NCBI RefSeq assembly: GCF_011008565.1
Contig: NZ_JAAIWK010000002.1
Span: 235,129-299,128 of the forward strand
Direction of reading: 5' to 3'
DNA length: 64,000 bases
Source: Heyndrickxia ginsengihumi
GTDB taxonomy: Bacteria > Bacillota > Bacilli > Bacillales > Bacillaceae_C
The position numbers and the translations under genes are program-made. Each line of letters begins with the position of its first letter. Position 1 is the stretch's first letter. Shown piece by piece: positions 28,680 through 37,242 of this stretch. The notes beneath the pieces were generated by a model. The model saw only the letters and a list, made by a program, of their open reading frames with translations. It had not been told where the DNA came from and searched no databases.

Positions 28680-29858
28680 ATGTTAGAAGGAAAACTTCAT
28701 GACCGCCTTGAACAATCATACGAAGATATGATTAAAGTAAGGAGATATTTGCATCAACATCCTGAATTATCTTTTAAAGAAGTTCAAACAGTAAAGTATA
28801 TTGTAAATTTTTATAACAAATTAGGTATAGAAGTCCACGAAAACATTGGTAAAGGCGGAGTTGTTGCCCGTATTAAAGGAGTGAAACCTGGCAAAACAAT
28901 CGCCTTAAGAGCCGATTTCGATGCCTTACCGATCCAAGAGGAAAATGATGTACCATATAAATCACTTGTACCTGGAGTAATGCATGCTTGTGGTCACGAT
29001 GGGCACACTGCAACATTACTAATTTTAGCTAAAGTGCTCAATGAATTAAAAGACGAGCTCACCGGTGAATATATTATGATTCACCAACATGCTGAGGAAC
29101 TTGCTCCTGGCGGGGCAAAACCGATGATTGAAGATGGCTGCTTACAAGGAGTCGACGCAATTTTTGGTACTCATCTATGGGCACCAACACCAACAGGTAC
29201 TATTCAATATCGAAAAGGCGCCTTCATGGCTGCAGCAGACCTATTTGAAATAAACATTCAAGGACGTGGCGGACACGGTGCACAGCCACATACCACAAAA
29301 GATGCGGTTGCAATCGGTGCACAATTAGTAACAAATTTACAACATCTCGTAAGCAGAAAAGTAAATCCAATCAATCCAGCTGTTGTAACAATCGGTTCTT
29401 TTCACTCAGGGAATGCTTTCAATATTATTGCTGACACAGCAGTTTTACAAGGAACTGTAAGAACATTCGATGAAAAAACGCGGGATTTAATCGAAGCAGA
29501 AATTGAGAGAATTGTAAAAGGTACATGCATTGCCGCTGATTGTACATATGAATATCAATTTCACCGTGGCTATCCAGCTGTTGTGAATCATGATTTCGAA
29601 ACAGATGTTGTGATTGACAGTGCAAAGTCCGTAAATGGAGTCGAACATATTGAAGAATCTGAACCAAATATGATTGGGGAAGATTTTGCGTATTATTTAC
29701 AGCATGTAAAAGGAGCATTCTTCTTTACAGGTGCGAAACCAGAGCATATTGATCAGGCATATCCACATCATCATCCGAAATTCGATATTAACGAAAAAGC
29801 TATGTTAATTGCTGCAAAAACACTCGGTACTGCTGCAATACGATATCAAGAGAAATAA
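28680..29858 (+). CDS. yhaA: M20-family amidohydrolase/deacetylase (YhaA-like)
   Basis: A 392-residue M20 metallopeptidase of the aminoacylase/IAA-amino-acid hydrolase type. Metal-site segments are ADFDALPIQEEND (residues 83-95), HACGHDGHTAT (residues 103-113), the catalytic-Glu segment HQHAEELAPGGA and the late HHHPKFDI. It removes acyl groups from N-acyl amino acids or related amides; the exact substrate is unknown. The GGGGG ribosome binding site is 13 nt before the ATG, rather far. It is convergent with ecsC across a shared terminator. Confidence 0.87.
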   Translation: MLEGKLHDRLEQSYEDMIKVRRYLHQHPELSFKEVQTVKYIVNFYNKLGIEVHENIGKGGVVARIKGVKPGKTIALRADFDALPIQEENDVPYKSLVPGVMHACGHDGHTATLLILAKVLNELKDELTGEYIMIHQHAEELAPGGAKPMIEDGCLQGVDAIFGTHLWAPTPTGTIQYRKGAFMAAADLFEINIQGRGGHGAQPHTTKDAVAIGAQLVTNLQHLVSRKVNPINPAVVTIGSFHSGNAFNIIADTAVLQGTVRTFDEKTRDLIEAEIERIVKGTCIAADCTYEYQFHRGYPAVVNHDFETDVVIDSAKSVNGVEHIEESEPNMIGEDFAYYLQHVKGAFFFTGAKPEHIDQAYPHHHPKFDINEKAMLIAAKTLGTAAIRYQEK

Positions 29859-29887
29859 AAAAGAAGAGTTCTGTACTCTTCTTTTTT
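29857..29887. terminator. Bidirectional terminator between yhaA and ecsC
   Basis: AAAAAAGAAGAGT (29857-29869) pairs with ACTCTTCTTTTTT (29875-29887) around loop TCTGT. It serves both convergent genes. Confidence 0.9.
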
Positions 29888-30587
29888 ATTCTGTAAAAAG
29901 ACGAATATGATATGCATTCATGGCCGTCTCTCCTAGTTCATCTAATAAATTATAATTTGCGTAGGCCCCTACAACCGCTCCAATCCCAGGGACTAGTTGT
30001 AACATTTTGACAAAGTCAATATAGTCCCGATATTCTTGTTGTAATGTTCCCCAATCTACTTCAGGGCGATTATTTTCCCAATCTTCTATAATCGATAACA
30101 CTTGCTTTCGATGCTCGCTGCTGGAAAATGCAAGCTGAAAGACATATAAAATAAAGTTTCGTTCTGATAACAATTTCGTATCAAATCCATAAATTGAAGC
30201 AACTTCAAATAAAAATTTCATCTTAATGGATAACAAAAGTGGAAAATCGGCAAGACCTAGAAAAACACCGCCCCCTCCTGTTCCTGCTCCTTCAACTGTT
30301 GCAATTTTTTTATATGTTTGTAGTTTTTTCTTTACTAATTGATCTTTTTCTTGTAATGATAATAACTGATCGTCATCATGGCTTTTTGTTAAAAACTCTG
30401 AGCCATAAAGCACGCCCTGAACCATTTTTTTAATAGCTTCAGTCATCATATCGCGGACCTTATCAGGCAGTATATTGTTTATTTTTGATTGAGCGTTTTT
30501 CGTGACCCGATTCAATACGCCAGATTTCTTAGTTACTTTTCTTTTCCATTGCTCAACTTCGTTACGAACAAGTTGCTCATATTCCAT
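29886..30587 (-). CDS. ecsC: EcsC family protein
   Basis: A 233-residue EcsC-domain protein, third gene of the ecsABC operon, with the glycine-rich EGAGTGGGGVFLGLADFPLLLSIK segment around residues 95-118. It is not part of the core ABC transporter and its role is unknown. The start ATG lies 26 bp after the ecsB stop. It matches B. subtilis EcsC in size and position. Confidence 0.9.
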   Translation of the reverse strand: MEYEQLVRNEVEQWKRKVTKKSGVLNRVTKNAQSKINNILPDKVRDMMTEAIKKMVQGVLYGSEFLTKSHDDDQLLSLQEKDQLVKKKLQTYKKIATVEGAGTGGGGVFLGLADFPLLLSIKMKFLFEVASIYGFDTKLLSERNFILYVFQLAFSSSEHRKQVLSIIEDWENNRPEVDWGTLQQEYRDYIDFVKMLQLVPGIGAVVGAYANYNLLDELGETAMNAYHIRLFTE

Positions 30588-30613
30588 TAACGAAGACTCC
30601 TTTTATAAAAAAA

Positions 30614-31828
30614 TTATTTACGAATTCGACTAGGAACGTACCATTTAATAAGTATTAGCGATAATACAATACTGCTTACGAAAACAATAAAGCCATGCTC
30701 CCAATTAACTCCTTTTATACATACAGCAAGTGAAAAAATAACTGATTGCACATACAGACAGATTGAAAGCAGCTTAATAAATGCTTTTTCTTTATACACA
30801 TTTGAAACTGGATAAAGATGTATCCATATTTTTAAATCGTGATAAGCGACCATTGGAATCATTTGAAAACCCGTTAAATAAATAAACAATAGCGCCAATA
30901 TTAATGATAAATATAATTGACTGCTTACAATTAACAAGATGATGCCAATAATAGTTAATCTCATATACAGTCCAAAATATTGACTCGTTCTCAGAAAAGT
31001 TCTCGCAAATAAATATTGATATGTGCTATCTTTTCCAAAACGGATACCTGCTAAAACTGGATCAAGCCATTTTCTGCGTTTGACCCTTCCCTTTAATTCA
31101 GGCACATCTGCGAATAAATTAGCGAACCGATAAAAACTCATCATTCTTCGTTGTTCCCGCTCAATTAAAAGATCCCAATACACTGTTTTTTCTTTTGTAA
31201 TATGATAAAAATATGCAAGTAAACCGACCATGATCACTAATATGACCATAATATACAATATCTTTGCCCCTTCAATAATGAAAAAAAGCAACACAGTATT
31301 CAAGACAAAGCGGATAAGCCAATCCCAAAGCACTGTATTTTGATCTTGTACTTTTAATACGAACCAGTGCAGTAATAAGTTCCATATTTTTAATGCAAAT
31401 AAAATCAATAATAAAAGAAAAAAACGTTTAAACCCTTCTCCAGTCACCTTCACATACATTGGCATGCATGCAGCTAATACTAAAATCAATATATATGCTT
31501 GAAAGCTAAAGCTAAAACGCAATGCTTTTTGAAAGTAACTTCTCATCTTCGTTTCAATAGAGATGAGAAAAACTTTATCGGCTTCCTTCAAAAGCGTATG
31601 AATTGGGCTGATCGCCAAAGTTAGCCCTAAAATGACACCCATTACAATTCCAATTGGGAAATCTTTATGTAAAGTTTTAATCCAGCCATTATAATAATAC
31701 AACGCTGCACCTAAACCAAAGATCAGAACGAAGAGCAAATGATCATTAAATATATATCTTGTATAGCGGCGTAAATCATGAAAGTATAACTGCAGTCGGG
31801 TTTTCCATAAGTTCTCAATTGACTTCAT
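30614..31828 (-). CDS. ecsB: ABC transporter permease EcsB
   Basis: A 404-residue membrane subunit with about ten hydrophobic segments, partner of EcsA. In B. subtilis the Ecs transporter affects protein secretion, processing of secreted enzymes, competence and regulated intramembrane proteolysis by RasP, probably by exporting peptides. The start overlaps the end of ecsA by 14 bp, so the two are translationally coupled. Confidence 0.92.
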   Translation of the reverse strand: MKSIENLWKTRLQLYFHDLRRYTRYIFNDHLLFVLIFGLGAALYYYNGWIKTLHKDFPIGIVMGVILGLTLAISPIHTLLKEADKVFLISIETKMRSYFQKALRFSFSFQAYILILVLAACMPMYVKVTGEGFKRFFLLLLILFALKIWNLLLHWFVLKVQDQNTVLWDWLIRFVLNTVLLFFIIEGAKILYIMVILVIMVGLLAYFYHITKEKTVYWDLLIEREQRRMMSFYRFANLFADVPELKGRVKRRKWLDPVLAGIRFGKDSTYQYLFARTFLRTSQYFGLYMRLTIIGIILLIVSSQLYLSLILALLFIYLTGFQMIPMVAYHDLKIWIHLYPVSNVYKEKAFIKLLSICLYVQSVIFSLAVCIKGVNWEHGFIVFVSSIVLSLILIKWYVPSRIRK

Positions 31829-32561
31829 CTATATCTTCCTTTGTTAATTGAATATATAAATCATCTAATGTTGCATTAGGCATTGCAAATTCGCTTTGTA
31901 ATTCCTTCAATGTGCCAGATGCCCTTACAGCACCATTATGTAAAATGATGAAACGGTCACAATATCTTTCTGCAGTTGCCAAAATATGTGTGGACATTAA
32001 AATGCCTGCACCTTTTTTCTTCATCGTATTCATTAAATCTAATAACGATTGAATACCAAGAGGATCTAGTCCAAGAAAAGGCTCATCAATAATATAAAGA
32101 CTCGGTTCTACTAAGAACGCGCACATAATCATTACTTTTTGTTTCATCCCCTTTGAAAAATGCGCAGGGAACCAGCTTAACTTTTTATCGAGGCGGAACT
32201 CTTTCAATAAAGGCGCGACCCTTTCTTCGTACATTCTTTCATCTAATCCATATGCCATGGCAGTTAATTTTAAATGTTCATCGAGTGTTAATTCATCATA
32301 TAAAATAGGTGTTTCTGGTATGTACGATAATTGCCTGCGATATTGATCCGGATCTGCTTTTAGTTCTTTTCCATTAATTTTAATAGTACCGCTCTTCGGC
32401 TCCATTAGCCCAATAATATGTTTAATTGTTGTACTTTTTCCTGCACCATTTAATCCAATTAAACCAATTAATTCATTGGAATTTAATGAAAAGGTTACAT
32501 TCTTAATAACGGGTTTTTTTGTATATCCGCCTGTCAAGTCTTCTACTTCTAAAAGTGACAT
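31815..32561 (-). CDS. ecsA: ABC transporter ATP-binding protein EcsA
   Basis: A 248-residue ATPase with Walker A GLNGAGKST (near residues 37-45), signature FSKGMKQK, Walker B LYIIDEPFLGLD and the H-loop MSTHI. It energises EcsB. The ATG at 32559-32561 has AAAGGA about 8 nt upstream; an in-frame TTG at 32567 is less likely. The gene is divergent from hit, the same arrangement as in B. subtilis. Confidence 0.94.
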   Translation of the reverse strand: MSLLEVEDLTGGYTKKPVIKNVTFSLNSNELIGLIGLNGAGKSTTIKHIIGLMEPKSGTIKINGKELKADPDQYRRQLSYIPETPILYDELTLDEHLKLTAMAYGLDERMYEERVAPLLKEFRLDKKLSWFPAHFSKGMKQKVMIMCAFLVEPSLYIIDEPFLGLDPLGIQSLLDLMNTMKKKGAGILMSTHILATAERYCDRFIILHNGAVRASGTLKELQSEFAMPNATLDDLYIQLTKEDIDEVN

Positions 32562-32855
32562 ATGCAACGTCCTTTCTATCTTGGTTATCTAATATATTGT
32601 ACCATGAATCAGTTTTTTCCCTAAATGAACAAAAAAAGATCAAAACTTTGTATAAAACTTTTGCTTTTTGTCTATTCTATATCGTGTAGGGGCAAACAAG
32701 CAAAACGGGGTGGTTATAAAAGACCGTATCCGAGCTTTATAAGGAAAGTCAGTAACAATTCGTTTTCACCATACATTTCATGATAAAAAATGAGGTGTTG
32801 ACAGCAGACCATCTAACTGTTTAAAGAATATATTTTCTTTAATACCTGTAAGGGG

Positions 32856-32933
32856 ATGATGGCGTTGGAGAAAGGTAAAACAAAAACCATTGATCATCAA
32901 TCAAAGGTTATTATTGGCTTAAACATCCTTTAA
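32856..32933 (+). CDS. Possible small peptide gene between ecsA and hit
   Basis: A 25-codon frame with start ATG at 32856 or 32859, or TTG at 32865 giving 22 residues with AAGGGG 9 nt upstream. The peptide is basic at first (EKGKTKTIDHQ) and ends hydrophobic (VIIGLNIL). It is followed at once by a strong terminator. I do not recognise it; it may be part of a small RNA instead. Confidence 0.25.
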   Translation: MMALEKGKTKTIDHQSKVIIGLNIL

Positions 32934-32945
32934 AAAACCCCTACA

Positions 32946-32987
32946 AAAGGGACGGGACAATACGAATCCCGTCCCTTTACTTTATTT
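32946..32987 (+). terminator. Strong terminator upstream of hit
   Basis: AAAGGGACGGGA (32946-32957) pairs perfectly with TCCCGTCCCTTT (32967-32978), followed by ACTTTATTTT. No annotated plus-strand gene precedes it, which is the reason to suspect a small transcript. Confidence 0.8.
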
Positions 32988-33044
32988 TCCCTTTTCCTTA
33001 CGATATAATGAAACAAATAAATCCTAATGAGAAGGTGAACTACA

Positions 33045-33461
33045 ATGTGCATTTTTTGTAAAATTGTGAATGGTGAAATTCCAAGTGCAAAAGTATTTGA
33101 AAATGAGCATGTTTATGCTTTCCTTGATATAAGTCAAGTGACAAAAGGCCATACGCTAATCGTTCCAAAAATACATAAGGAAAACCTTTATGAATTAACT
33201 CCTGAGATTGCCCGGAATCTTTTTGAGGTTGTACCAACAATAGCGAACGCCATTAAAGAACAATTCGAGCCTATTGGGTTAAATTTATTAAATAATAATG
33301 GCGAAAAAGCTGGACAGTCTGTTTTCCATTTCCATATTCACCTAATTCCCCGATACGGAAAAGGCGATGGTTTTGGGGCAGTATGGAAAACACATGAAAA
33401 AAACTATAGCGCTGAAGATTTAGAAAATATCGCTCACTCTATTGCACAACATATTCGTTAA
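33045..33461 (+). CDS. hit: HIT family protein Hit
   Basis: A 138-residue histidine-triad nucleotide-binding hydrolase, HINT type. The catalytic HFHIHLIPR motif (H-x-H-x-H) is near residues 97-105, and CIFCKIVNGEIPS at the N terminus is family-typical, with the CxxC that can hold zinc. It hydrolyses AMP-linked phosphoramidates in relatives. GAGAAGGTG is about 7 nt upstream of the ATG, and a terminator follows. Confidence 0.95.
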   Translation: MCIFCKIVNGEIPSAKVFENEHVYAFLDISQVTKGHTLIVPKIHKENLYELTPEIARNLFEVVPTIANAIKEQFEPIGLNLLNNNGEKAGQSVFHFHIHLIPRYGKGDGFGAVWKTHEKNYSAEDLENIAHSIAQHIR

Positions 33462-33470
33462 TATTCTAAA

Positions 33471-33500
33471 AAAATCCTGCAACAAGAGCAGGATTTTTTT
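33471..33500 (+). terminator. Terminator of hit
   Basis: AAAATCCTGC / GCAGGATTTT with loop AACAAGA, followed by TTT. Confidence 0.9.
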
Positions 33501-33559
33501 ATTTAGATTGGTCAGAATATCCAAGCACATGGATGATGTTCAAACAATATCTCATATGT

Positions 33560-33565
33560 TATAAT
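33560..33565 (+). promoter_or_regulatory. -10 element of the trpP promoter
   Basis: A perfect TATAAT about 78 nt before the trpP start. The best -35, GTTCAA, is weak at 16 nt. The resulting leader would contain the whole TRAP site. Confidence 0.5.
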
Positions 33566-33591
33566 AATGTTAATCTTTCGCTACTGGTCAT

Positions 33592-33638
33592 GAGGATACA
33601 GTAGGAAAGCAAGTATAGAAGAGAATAGGAGAGTTGAG
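33592..33638 (+). promoter_or_regulatory. TRAP-binding site overlapping the trpP Shine-Dalgarno
   Basis: Six NAG triplets (AAG, TAG, GAG, TAG, GAG, GAG) start at 33611, 33616, 33621, 33626, 33631 and 33636. The 5-nt period is perfect, as needed for wrapping around the 11-subunit TRAP ring. Further GAG (33592) and TAG (33602) triplets lie upstream. The run includes the AGGAGAG ribosome binding site and ends 4 nt before the ATG. Tryptophan-bound TRAP would block translation, as known for B. subtilis trpP. Confidence 0.9.
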
Positions 33639-33642
33639 ACAA

Positions 33643-34161
33643 ATGAATACTCGATCACTTGTCAGTTTAGCTTTACTTGTTGGTGTCGGAGCAGTACTTT
33701 CTATGGTCATCCCTGGAATCGTTTTTGGAATGAAACCAGATATGATGCTTACGATGATGTTTCTTGGAATTATATTATTTAGAGACGTTAAATACGTTGT
33801 TATTTTAGGTGTCGTAACAGGAATCATTTCTGGGTTAACTTCAAGTTTTCCAAGCGGGTTGTTTCCAAATATTATTGATAAAGTTGTAACATCTTTTGTG
33901 TTTTTTGGTTTACTGTTTATTACTAGTAAATTATCAAAAAAACTACCAACTTTAATCATTTTAACCGCCATTGGTACGATTGTTTCCGGCACAGTATTTT
34001 TAGGCTCAGCTTCTTTATTAGTTGGGCTACCTGGTTCATTTACAGTGCTATTTGGTACAATTGTACTTCCAGCTGCCGTACTAAATGCAGTTGCAATGTT
34101 TATTTTGTATCCGATTATCACTTCAATTTTAAAACGAACCAATATGGCACACAGTTTGTAA
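33643..34161 (+). CDS. trpP: Tryptophan transporter TrpP
   Basis: A 172-residue membrane protein with five to six hydrophobic segments, matching B. subtilis TrpP (YhaG) with the N-terminal RSLVSLALLVGVGAVLSMVIPG and FGMKPDMMLTMMF. It imports tryptophan. The ATG at 33643 follows AGGAGAG by about 8 nt; a TTG at 33634 is in frame but lies inside the TRAP site. Regulation by TRAP is strongly supported by the leader. The mtrB gene itself is not in this window. Confidence 0.93.
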   Translation: MNTRSLVSLALLVGVGAVLSMVIPGIVFGMKPDMMLTMMFLGIILFRDVKYVVILGVVTGIISGLTSSFPSGLFPNIIDKVVTSFVFFGLLFITSKLSKKLPTLIILTAIGTIVSGTVFLGSASLLVGLPGSFTVLFGTIVLPAAVLNAVAMFILYPIITSILKRTNMAHSL

Positions 34162-34190
34162 AAAACGATTAGCAAATTGCTGATCATTTC

Positions 34191-34230
34191 AAACCCCCAT
34201 TGAATTATAAATTCAATGGGGGTTTGTTCT
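34191..34230 (+). terminator. Terminator of trpP
   Basis: A perfect 16-bp stem (34191-34206 with 34210-34225), loop ATA, followed by GTTCTGTTTGTT. Confidence 0.85.
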
Positions 34231-34302
34231 GTTTGTTGACTCATCTCGAACGGGGCATCGTTTCTTCCTTATCCAGTTCGCCAATTCCTTTAAGTGCATC
34301 GC

Positions 34303-34501
34303 AGTGAAAAGAACATTGCACAAATCAACTCTGGAAATATATAGACTCCTGCGGGAGGATAGGTATCTATGAGACCCCGCAGTGCATTAGCACGGAGAGG
34401 CACACCAGCCACCCGCGGAAAAGGAAGTATATTTCCGGAGCGGGGTTGGAGCGCAATATTCAGGGTTTCTTTCGTTAATATACTTTTGTACCTGCCTCTT
34501 T
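34303..34501. repeat. Family A dispersed repeat, copy 3 (left end lost)
   Basis: The right part ends with ATATACTTTTGTACCTGCCTCTT and matches copy 2 closely through GAACATTGCACAA, the CCCGCAGTGCATTAGCACG core and GGAGCGGGGTTGGA. The left terminal repeat is missing, replaced by unrelated sequence 34240-34302. Nothing else is recognised between trpP and the small membrane protein gene. Confidence 0.7.
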
Positions 34502-34531
34502 ATGTTGTTTTAAAATCCTTTTTATAAAGAA

Positions 34532-34720
34532 TTAAATTAAACTAATAAATAAGGCTAGTATAAAACAAAATATTCCTCCCCCACCGAGAAAAAGGATTCT
34601 TTTTCGAATCATTTTTTTAGGTGGATATATTCTCCTTTTTTGATATAATGTAAGATTATGCATCATACAAATAATTAAAATCAAACCGATTACAATAAAC
34701 AGCATTGAAATCCTTCCCAT
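34532..34720 (-). CDS. Small membrane protein, unknown
   Basis: 62 residues with two hydrophobic helices (residues 5-22 and 43-61) joined by a basic loop (YQKRRIYPPKKMIRKR). I do not recognise the family. The gene is supported by AGGGGG 7 nt before its ATG and by its position between independent units. No conserved motif is visible. Confidence 0.6.
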   Translation of the reverse strand: MGRISMLFIVIGLILIICMMHNLTLYQKRRIYPPKKMIRKRILFLGGGGIFCFILALFISLI

Positions 34721-34888
34721 ATTAATCCCCCTATTATTAAACTAAAGGAAGCGGACATGTTCCTATCTTTAGCCTATGCATAGACTTGAATAAATTGAAC
34801 TAAGCAAAGAGATTGCATTCTTATATTTTACAAATAGGGGCATTCATTTTATCATATTGTTAAATCATACAATTCTCGAGGTGGGCAT

Positions 34889-35251
34889 ATGAAAAAAACA
34901 AAGCTAGTATACGGTTTCTTAATTGGATCTACTGTTGGTGCCATTACAGCATTACTCACAGCACCTTCATCAGGTCAAGAGCTACGTAAGCAAATATCAG
35001 AGAAAAAAGATGATTGGCTTCAAGACGGAAGAGATATATTAAATAATTTAAAGGACTTAAAAGAGTCTATTGGTAAATTATCTACGGAAGGCAAAGTGAT
35101 TGTTGAGGACGTGCTTGAGGAAATTAAGCATTCCTTTCAAGACTGGCAACGTCAAGTTGAACCTAGTCAAGACGCAATTCAAGTAGAAATAAACGAAATT
35201 CAGAAAAACCTAGCAGATTTAGAATCTAAAATACAAAAACATAACGACTGA
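34889..35251 (+). CDS. yhaH: YtxH-domain protein (YhaH-like)
   Basis: 120 residues with an N-terminal membrane helix KLVYGFLIGSTVGAITALLTAPSSG (residues 4-28), which is the YtxH signature, then a charged helical tail. YtxH proteins are general-stress-associated in B. subtilis; the function is unknown. GAGGTG lies 7 nt before the ATG. It sits upstream of hpr as in B. subtilis. Confidence 0.88.
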   Translation: MKKTKLVYGFLIGSTVGAITALLTAPSSGQELRKQISEKKDDWLQDGRDILNNLKDLKESIGKLSTEGKVIVEDVLEEIKHSFQDWQRQVEPSQDAIQVEINEIQKNLADLESKIQKHND

Positions 35252-35268
35252 AAAGTAATTTTTTATTT

Positions 35269-35350
35269 GGGGTTGTATCAAAAGAAATCGTTGGAAACCA
35301 TATATGATTAGCGGCTTGATAACCATTCACTTTTGAAACAACCCCCTTTT
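35269..35350 (+). terminator. Long-loop terminator of yhaH
   Basis: GGGGTTGT-TCAAAAG (from 35269) pairs with CTTTTGA-ACAACCCC (to 35345) across about 50 nt, followed by CTTTT. Confidence 0.6.
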
Positions 35351-35447
35351 CAATTTCCTTGTTTCAAAAAATTTTGTATTTTATATCTTTATTAATTTTT
35401 ATTTTATTGGCATAATATTAATATATCGTTTAAGGGGTGACGGATAA

Positions 35448-35990
35448 ATGAATGATCATGTTTCTTCTATAAATGAGTATTTGCTATTTTGCAAGAGAAT
35501 AACTCAGCTTTCGAAGGCTTTATGGAAAACGATTGAAAAAGACTGGCAGCAATGGATAAAACCATTTGATTTAAATATTAATGAACATCATATTTTATGG
35601 ATTTCTTATCATTTAAAAGGGGCTTCAATCTCAGATGTAGCTAAATTTGGTGTAATGCACGTATCCACTGCCTTTAACTTTTCAAAAAAGCTAGAGGAAC
35701 GAGGCTTGCTTGAGTTTTCAAAAAAAGAAAATGATAAGAGAAATACATATATCCAATTAACGGATAAAGGGAAAGACATTTTCGAACAGTCGCTGAAAGC
35801 GTTTAACCCTGAAAACAGCTCGATTATGCACGGAACTATGCCCCTACATGACTTGTATGGAAAGTTTCCGGACTTAATTGAATTGACCACTATGATTAGA
35901 AACATATACGGTACTGATTTTATGAGTATCATCGATAACGTTTCTATCGACAATAACGATGAAAAACATGATGCTATAGAACAAAAATAA
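35448..35990 (+). CDS. hpr: Transition-state regulator Hpr (ScoC)
   Basis: A 180-residue MarR-family winged-helix repressor, shorter at the C terminus than B. subtilis ScoC (203). The helix-turn-helix covers about residues 45-100 ([29 protein letters not shown]). Hpr represses exoprotease genes, oligopeptide permease and sporulation-related genes. AAGGGGTGA precedes the ATG by about 6 nt. It is flanked by yhaH and yhaI as in B. subtilis. Confidence 0.94.
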   Translation: MNDHVSSINEYLLFCKRITQLSKALWKTIEKDWQQWIKPFDLNINEHHILWISYHLKGASISDVAKFGVMHVSTAFNFSKKLEERGLLEFSKKENDKRNTYIQLTDKGKDIFEQSLKAFNPENSSIMHGTMPLHDLYGKFPDLIELTTMIRNIYGTDFMSIIDNVSIDNNDEKHDAIEQK

Positions 35991-36028
35991 TCCAGAAAGC
36001 CTAGAAATCAATATCATTACAAATGTTG

Positions 36029-36358
36029 TTAAATATTTTTTTCTAGTGCTTTCATTAATTCGGGAAATAAATGTTGCTGCTTACATGCCAAAATAACTTC
36101 TTTTGCATCCAATTTTTTATGCAAACCTTCTTTGAATTTTTGAAAAAGCGGGTAAAAAAAGACAAATTGATCCGCTTTTTGTTCTTGCAATTCTTTCGTT
36201 AATGCTTCACAACGTTTAAAAAACATTTCCATATCTTGTTTTGATAATTGTTTTTCCATTACAAGCTTATAAAAAGGAAAACTATTAGCTTGTACCATCT
36301 GCATTAACAACGTTTGATAAAATTCAAGTCTTTCGAGTTTTTGTTCAATTGTTTCCAT
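36029..36358 (-). CDS. yhaI: DUF1878 protein YhaI
   Basis: A 109-residue all-helical protein, similar to B. subtilis YhaI (DUF1878), for example EQKLERLEFYQTLLMQMV at its start. Its function is unknown. GAGGGG is about 6 nt upstream of the ATG on the minus strand. It is convergent with hpr; no convincing terminator separates them. Confidence 0.85.
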   Translation of the reverse strand: METIEQKLERLEFYQTLLMQMVQANSFPFYKLVMEKQLSKQDMEMFFKRCEALTKELQEQKADQFVFFYPLFQKFKEGLHKKLDAKEVILACKQQHLFPELMKALEKNI

Positions 36359-36646
36359 TTAATCCCCTCGTTCTCTTTTTATTTAGTTATTTAAAGTTAA
36401 ATGAAAGAGAGCTTTCGTAATTATGTAAGTAATGTATCTTTTTATTATGCCAGCCAATAGATCTGTATATTTAAAATTCTTCATTTAAATTTTATCAAAT
36501 TATCCTTGATTTTTCTTTTTGTACAACGTAAAGTATGAAAAGCAGTTACATTTCATAGCATATAATAAGGATCCTTCTAATCTATTATTCCATTTTTTAT
36601 GGAATAAATCGATTTACTTTTTCCCTTGTTAAAAGGAGGTTTGCTT

Positions 36647-36829
36647 GTGCTCTTATTTCTAATAATCATCTTCGCTTTCTTTATTTTATACTTTATGAAT
36701 TTATTGACAAGTAATCTTTGTAAGAAAAAAGAAATTCCATTAGAACATCAGCCACAAGTATTTCGCACCATTAATATCCTTACAACTATTTTACTCTTTT
36801 CTTCCTATTTAGACATTGAATTCACATAA
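36647..36829 (+). CDS. Small membrane protein, unknown
   Basis: 60 residues. A hydrophobic N-terminal helix (residues 1-22) is followed by CKKKEIPLEHQPQVFRTINILTTILL. The start is a GTG at 36647-36649 with a perfect AAGGAGG 7 nt upstream, so I do not use the in-frame TTG at 36626. It is unrecognised and overlaps no other gene. It is convergent with the first yjcZ gene. Confidence 0.5.
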   Translation: MLLFLIIIFAFFILYFMNLLTSNLCKKKEIPLEHQPQVFRTINILTTILLFSSYLDIEFT

Positions 36830-36879
36830 ATAAATAGGGTCAAACACCTAATGGTATTGACCCTATTTGTCTTTCATAA

Positions 36880-36969
36880 TTACCAAGCCCAAGATGCGCC
36901 AATAATGATTAATAAAATAAACAATACAACAAGTAAGGCAAAGCCGCCTCCGTAAACTGCTCCTCCCAT
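36880..36969 (-). CDS. YjcZ-family sporulation miniprotein, copy 1
   Basis: 29 residues: a short glycine-rich start (MGGAVYGGG) and one membrane helix ([16 protein letters not shown]). The YjcZ/YtzI-like family is made up of such tiny proteins, many present in spores or made during sporulation. GGAGGTGGAAAGA precedes the ATG. It is one of three family members in this window. Confidence 0.85.
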   Translation of the reverse strand: MGGAVYGGGFALLVVLFILLIIIGASWAW

Positions 36970-37052
36970 TCTTTCCACCTCCTCTATTTCAGTATTATCA
37001 TATTCAATATTCATCTTAGTTGTTAAGGCATTCGTCTATTGACCTTGTTTTT

Positions 37053-37136
37053 TTACAAATAAGCTGCGCCAACGATAATCAAAAGAATAAATAGTACAAC
37101 AATTAACGCAAAGCCTCCACCATAAGCAAAACCCAT
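37053..37136 (-). CDS. YjcZ-family sporulation miniprotein, copy 2
   Basis: 27 residues (MGFAYGGG then [19 protein letters not shown]), with AAAGGAGGT about 7 nt before the ATG. It is arranged in tandem with copy 1 on the minus strand, 84 bp away, probably a duplication. A single membrane helix is predicted. Confidence 0.85.
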   Translation of the reverse strand: MGFAYGGGFALIVVLFILLIIVGAAYL

Positions 37137-37242
37137 TATGAATACCTCCTTTATTCTCTTTCGATATATCCTATGTAGCTAAAAGCATTACGTCTAGAGC
37201 AATCGCCTATTTTTGAGTAATTCATCTAATTATTTTTCCATA

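Larger units (their letters stand above)
32562..33044. other. Intergenic region between ecsA and hit
   Basis: About 480 bases. The ecsA promoter must lie in the left part. On the plus strand there is a TTGACA at about 32798, a short reading frame at 32856-32933 and a strong terminator at 32946-32987. Together these suggest a small independent transcript (see the separate entries and finding). Confidence 0.4.

Noticed and set aside
33588..34244. A 218-codon open frame antisense to trpP
   Set aside because: It is the complement of a hydrophobic gene (repeated I/V/T/P residues), has no ribosome binding site and no family resemblance. trpP on the other strand is certain.
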